DNA of 64,000 nt. Origin: Oscillospiraceae bacterium. GTDB lineage: Bacteria; Bacillota; Clostridia; Oscillospirales; Ruminococcaceae. This document shows, piece after piece, positions 61,023 through 64,000 of the stretch; positions within the stretch are counted from its first letter, which is position 1, and every line of letters begins with the position of its first letter. The notes under the pieces are model-generated. The model searched no databases. It saw only the letters and a list, made by a program, of their open reading frames with translations, and had not been told where the DNA came from. The stretch spans positions 1 to 64,000 of the forward strand of contig CAADVD010000043.1 of NCBI GenBank assembly GCA_900752435.1, given 5' to 3'. The translations under genes were made by a program, and so were the position numbers.

Positions 61023-62732
61023 TTAGTCTTCATCCTGCAAAGCGTCGTAGCCTTCTTCGCCGGTACGAACCTTGATGACGTTTTCCACATCGTAGATGAA
61101 GATTTTACCATCACCGATGTGTCCGGTGTACAGAGCCTTTTTAATGGCTTCCACAACATCTTCCACAGGAACTTTGCAGACGATGATTTCCACTTTGATT
61201 TTCGGCAGCAGGTGAATGTCAACCGGAACACCACGATAGTATTCGGTAGAACCTTTCTGCATGCCACAGCCAAGAACGTTGGATACCGTGATACCGGTAA
61301 CGCCAATTTCATTCATCGCTGCTTTCAGCACTTCAAAGCGATTCTGTTTGGCGACAACCACAATCTTGGTGATTTTAGCCTCTTCGGTATCGGCAGATTT
61401 GGAAATGGTGGTAACTTTCTGTACCGGAATGGCCGCTTCAACCGGAGCCGGCTGAGCTGTACCAAGTACCTGCGGGATGGAACCAGCCACAACGGAAGGA
61501 CCCATCGGCATAAAGTCAGCGTAGGAGCTGGCGATACCATGTTCTTCGATATCCAGACCAGCAATTTCTTCTGCTTCGGATACACGGAGACCCACAGTGT
61601 GTTTGATGATTTGGAACACGATGGTCATGGTTACGGCGACCCAAGTGATAACAGCGACAACGCCGAGCACCTGAACACCGAAGAATTTGAAGCCGCCGCC
61701 ATAGAAGACGCCGCCGTCTGTTGCAAACAAACCAGTTAAGATGGTACCGGTAGCGCCGCACAAGCCGTGAACGCCAACTGCACCGACCGGGTCATCCACT
61801 TTCAACACTTTATCAATGAATTCGATACCGAAGACCACAACAAAAGCGGCAATCAAACCGATGAAGAATGCGCCGACTGGAGAAACCATGTCGCATCCGG
61901 CGGTGATGGCAACCAAACCAGCCAAAGAGCCGTTGAGCGTCATCGAAACATCCGGTTTTTTGTAGCGAATCCAAGTGATGATCATAACCGCTACGGTTGC
62001 AGTAGCCGCAGCCATGTTGGTGGTAACAAAGATTTTACCAGTGGAAATAAGTGTTTCGTCACCAGTCATAGAAACGGTGGAGCAGCCGTTGAATCCGAAC
62101 CATGCAAACCACAGAATGAAGACGCCCAGAGCGCCCAAGGTCAAGCTGTGGCCAGGGATAGCTTTCGGTTTGCCGTTTTTGTCGTATTTACCAATACGAG
62201 GACCAAGAATCAATGCGCCGACGAAAGCGGCAACACCGCCGACCATATGTACAGCAGTCGAACCAGCAAAGTCATGGAAGCCGAGTTGTGACAACCAGCC
62301 GCCGCCCCAAATCCAGTGACCGGAAATCGGGTAAATGACTGCGGAGATAACCGCACTGTAGATGCAGTAAGAAATGAACTTGGTTCTTTCCGCCATAGCA
62401 CCGGAAACGATGGTTGCGGCGGTTGCACAGAACACAGTCTGGAAAATGATGAATGCGTAAGATGGGTAAGAACCGGAATAATCGCCGCGAATCAGCGGAT
62501 CAAAACCGCCGATGAGCGCACCGTCACCAGCAAACATGAGACCGAAGCCCAATACCCAGAAAACGATGGTGCCGATGGCAAAGTCCATCAAGTTTTTCAT
62601 AATGATATTACCGGCGTTTTTTGCTCTGGTAAATCCAGTCTCGACCATGGCAAAACCGGCTTGCATGAAGAATACCAATAGGGCACCAATCAGGACCCAC
62701 ATGGTATCGACTGACGAATAGATACCTTCCAT
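61023..62732 (-). CDS. Ammonium transporter fused to a PII regulatory domain
   Basis: This 569-residue protein has an eleven-helix Amt/MEP channel (about residues 1-410, with FAMVETGFTRAKNAGNIIMKNL and GGWLSQLGFHDFAGSTAVHMVGG), a linker, and a complete PII (GlnB/GlnK) domain at about 455-565. The PII T-loop keeps STEYYRGVPV with the Tyr and the C-terminal GDGKIFIYDVENVIKVRTGEEG. PII trimers normally dock on Amt trimers to close the pore when nitrogen is sufficient; here the regulator is tethered. ATG 62732 follows AAGGAG by 7 bases. It is downstream of glnN. Confidence 0.93.
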   Translation of the reverse strand: MEGIYSSVDTMWVLIGALLVFFMQAGFAMVETGFTRAKNAGNIIMKNLMDFAIGTIVFWVLGFGLMFAGDGALIGGFDPLIRGDYSGSYPSYAFIIFQTVFCATAATIVSGAMAERTKFISYCIYSAVISAVIYPISGHWIWGGGWLSQLGFHDFAGSTAVHMVGGVAAFVGALILGPRIGKYDKNGKPKAIPGHSLTLGALGVFILWFAWFGFNGCSTVSMTGDETLISTGKIFVTTNMAAATATVAVMIITWIRYKKPDVSMTLNGSLAGLVAITAGCDMVSPVGAFFIGLIAAFVVVFGIEFIDKVLKVDDPVGAVGVHGLCGATGTILTGLFATDGGVFYGGGFKFFGVQVLGVVAVITWVAVTMTIVFQIIKHTVGLRVSEAEEIAGLDIEEHGIASSYADFMPMGPSVVAGSIPQVLGTAQPAPVEAAIPVQKVTTISKSADTEEAKITKIVVVAKQNRFEVLKAAMNEIGVTGITVSNVLGCGMQKGSTEYYRGVPVDIHLLPKIKVEIIVCKVPVEDVVEAIKKALYTGHIGDGKIFIYDVENVIKVRTGEEGYDALQDED

Positions 62733-62851
62733 AATAGAACTCCTTCCCCGTACCAAAAAAATTTTGTTTGTAACAACATCTTTTTAAGCATAACCTCCCG
62801 CTCAAAAACATGCTTGTCGGTGTACGGAACCGGCTGGTGTTGAATATTTGC

Positions 62852-62888
62852 AAAAAAGTGCACATCATCCGATTTGAATGATGTGCAC
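62852..62888 (-). terminator. Terminator between glnN and amt
   Basis: On the minus strand GTGCACATCAT and ATGATGTGCAC form a perfect 11-base stem followed by TTTTTT. It separates glnN from amt, so amt may have its own promoter or be reached by read-through. Confidence 0.9.
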
Positions 62889-62947
62889 CTCGTTGTGCAA
62901 ATATGAACTTTATCTTGACACTCCTCAAGTGGTATCAACAAGAACAA

Positions 62948-64000
62948 TTAGACGCTGAACAGCATATCGCCATAGGTTGGGAACGGCCAGTATTCGCTGG
63001 AGGTCAGTGCTTCCACTTGATCCGCAACAGCACGAACATCAGCCATCGCAGTAAGAATGTTGTCTTTGTAGTAAACGCCTTCTGCGGTCACGTCGTCGGT
63101 TGGTGCTTTGGCAACCGCTTCGTCGAGCGCTTCCACTTTTGCGTACAGCTGAGCGGACAAATCGGACAATTTCGCAATCAAAGCGGTATCAGCATCCACA
63201 TTGATGGAGTCGGACAGTGCTTTCTTCGCGTTTGCACCGGCGCTCAAGTCGCTGGTGTAGGAGAGAACAGCCGGCAGAATCTGCTGTTTGGCCATGTCGA
63301 GCATGGTTAACGCTTCGATATGTAACACTTTGCAGTAGTTTTCCATCAGGATTTCATATCTGGAGCGCATTTCAGCTTCCGTAAACACTTTGTATTTGGT
63401 AAACAATTGGATGTTCTTTTCTGCGATGAAGGACGGGAGTGCATCCACGGTGGTCTTCATGTTCAGCAAGCCGCGTTTTTCCGCTTCAATTGGCCATGCA
63501 TCGGAATAACCGTCGCCGTTGAAAATGATGCGTTTGTGTTCTCTGATGGTGGTTTTGATGATGTCGTTGAGAGCAGCTTGGAAGTCATCCGCTTTTTCCA
63601 AAATGTCAGCAAATTGGCTCAGCGCTTCGGCAACGATGGTGTTCAAAACAATGTTCGGGCCTGCGATGGACAGGGTAGAACCCAGCATACGAAATTCAAA
63701 TTTGTTGCCGGTGAACGCAAACGGAGAAGTACGGTTACGATCCGTGGTATCTTTCACGAAGTCTGGCAGAACGTGAACGCCGATTTCCATTTTCTGAGCT
63801 GGTTTGCCGTCGTAAGCAACGCCGGTATCGATAGCTTCGAGGATTTCAGTCAGTTCATCGCCCAAGAACATGGAGATGATGGCCGGCGGTGCTTCGTTTG
63901 CACCCAGACGGTGATCGTTTCCAGCACTGGCAACGGAAACACGGAGCAGATCCTGATATTCGTCAACCGCTTTGATAACTGCGGAGAGGAAGAGGAGGAA
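62948..64000 (-). CDS. glnN: Glutamine synthetase type III, C-terminal part (cut by right edge)
   Basis: The visible 350 or so residues are the C-terminal half of a GSIII enzyme, which makes glutamine from glutamate, ammonia and ATP. The frame is open to the window edge; VSVASAGNDHRLGANEAPPAI is followed by KDTTDRNRTSPFAFTGNKFEFRMLGS, both GSIII hallmarks. The N-terminal half lies outside. Together with the Amt-PII gene downstream it forms an ammonium uptake and assimilation module. Confidence 0.94.
   Translation of the reverse strand, partial: FLLFLSAVIKAVDEYQDLLRVSVASAGNDHRLGANEAPPAIISMFLGDELTEILEAIDTGVAYDGKPAQKMEIGVHVLPDFVKDTTDRNRTSPFAFTGNKFEFRMLGSTLSIAGPNIVLNTIVAEALSQFADILEKADDFQAALNDIIKTTIREHKRIIFNGDGYSDAWPIEAEKRGLLNMKTTVDALPSFIAEKNIQLFTKYKVFTEAEMRSRYEILMENYCKVLHIEALTMLDMAKQQILPAVLSYTSDLSAGANAKKALSDSINVDADTALIAKLSDLSAQLYAKVEALDEAVAKAPTDDVTAEGVYYKDNILTAMADVRAVADQVEALTSSEYWPFPTYGDMLFSV

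Noticed and set aside
62733..62947. Glutamine riboswitch before amt
   Set aside because: I could not recognise the conserved glnA-motif core. The only clear structure is the glnN terminator at 62852-62888.

Overview
The window comes from a spore-forming, anaerobic-type Firmicute, most probably a gut clostridium of the Oscillospiraceae/Ruminococcaceae kind. This is inferred from gene content, not from a marker-gene comparison. The evidence is dipicolinate synthase at the left edge, a SpoVD-like PBP with PASTA domains, a PdaA-like deacetylase, mDAP-type MurE, type III glutamine synthetase, FeoB with its Cys-rich partner, and Gram-positive promoters and Shine-Dalgarno sites. GTG and TTG starts are frequent. 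I found no rRNA, tRNA, CRISPR array, insertion sequence or prophage.

Layout. 1-7.3 kb: dpaAB (spore dipicolinate), a CsoR-type metal sensor with its own operator and a DMT transporter, a leftward group (zinc-ribbon membrane protein, DUF1015, FabV enoyl reductase) and trxB. 7.4-22.1 kb: the division and cell-wall (dcw) cluster mraZ-rsmH-ftsL-spoVD/ftsI-murE-murF-mraY-ftsW-murG-murA-ftsQ-ftsZ. murD, murB and murC are absent from it, and murA lies between murG and ftsQ. 22-31.9 kb: PdaA-like lipoprotein, XRE regulator, histidine phosphatase, membrane protein, proBA, an LtaS-like enzyme and a SulP permease. 32-38.3 kb: leuCDB, a Crp/Fnr regulator, glutamine-dependent NAD synthase and a GNAT enzyme. 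38.3-46.2 kb: a MATE pump with a DUF1275 protein, then an ABC/FtsX exporter with an OmpR-type two-component system. 45.7-48.2 kb: a MarR regulator divergent from an SCP2-domain protein and a condensation-type acyltransferase. 48.3-56.6 kb: DUF6512 protein, metallo-hydrolase, ZIP transporter, beta-mannosidase and feoA-feoA-feoB. 56.6-64 kb: a leftward marR-MATE-alkD operon, a YitT protein, a zinc-ribbon protein, an Amt-PII fusion and glnN (cut by the right edge).

The most interesting signals are regulatory. (1) Three TTTGA-N3-TCAAA boxes with an exact 16-bp period lie just downstream of a good promoter between the MarR gene and the SCP2/acyltransferase pair. They resemble FabT operators. (2) A GTTAG-N6-CTAAC motif is shared by the ZIP and feo promoters, and at ZIP it is the centre of a perfect 48-bp palindrome that contains the -10 box. 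(3) A CsoR-like operator precedes a sensor with nine histidines at its N-terminus. (4) Three GTAAGAAC direct repeats lie upstream of the ABC exporter. (5) An intrinsic terminator lies inside the dcw cluster between ftsL and spoVD. (6) Ammonium transporter and PII are fused next to glnN. All functional calls come from reading the sequence and recalling protein families. No database search was run.
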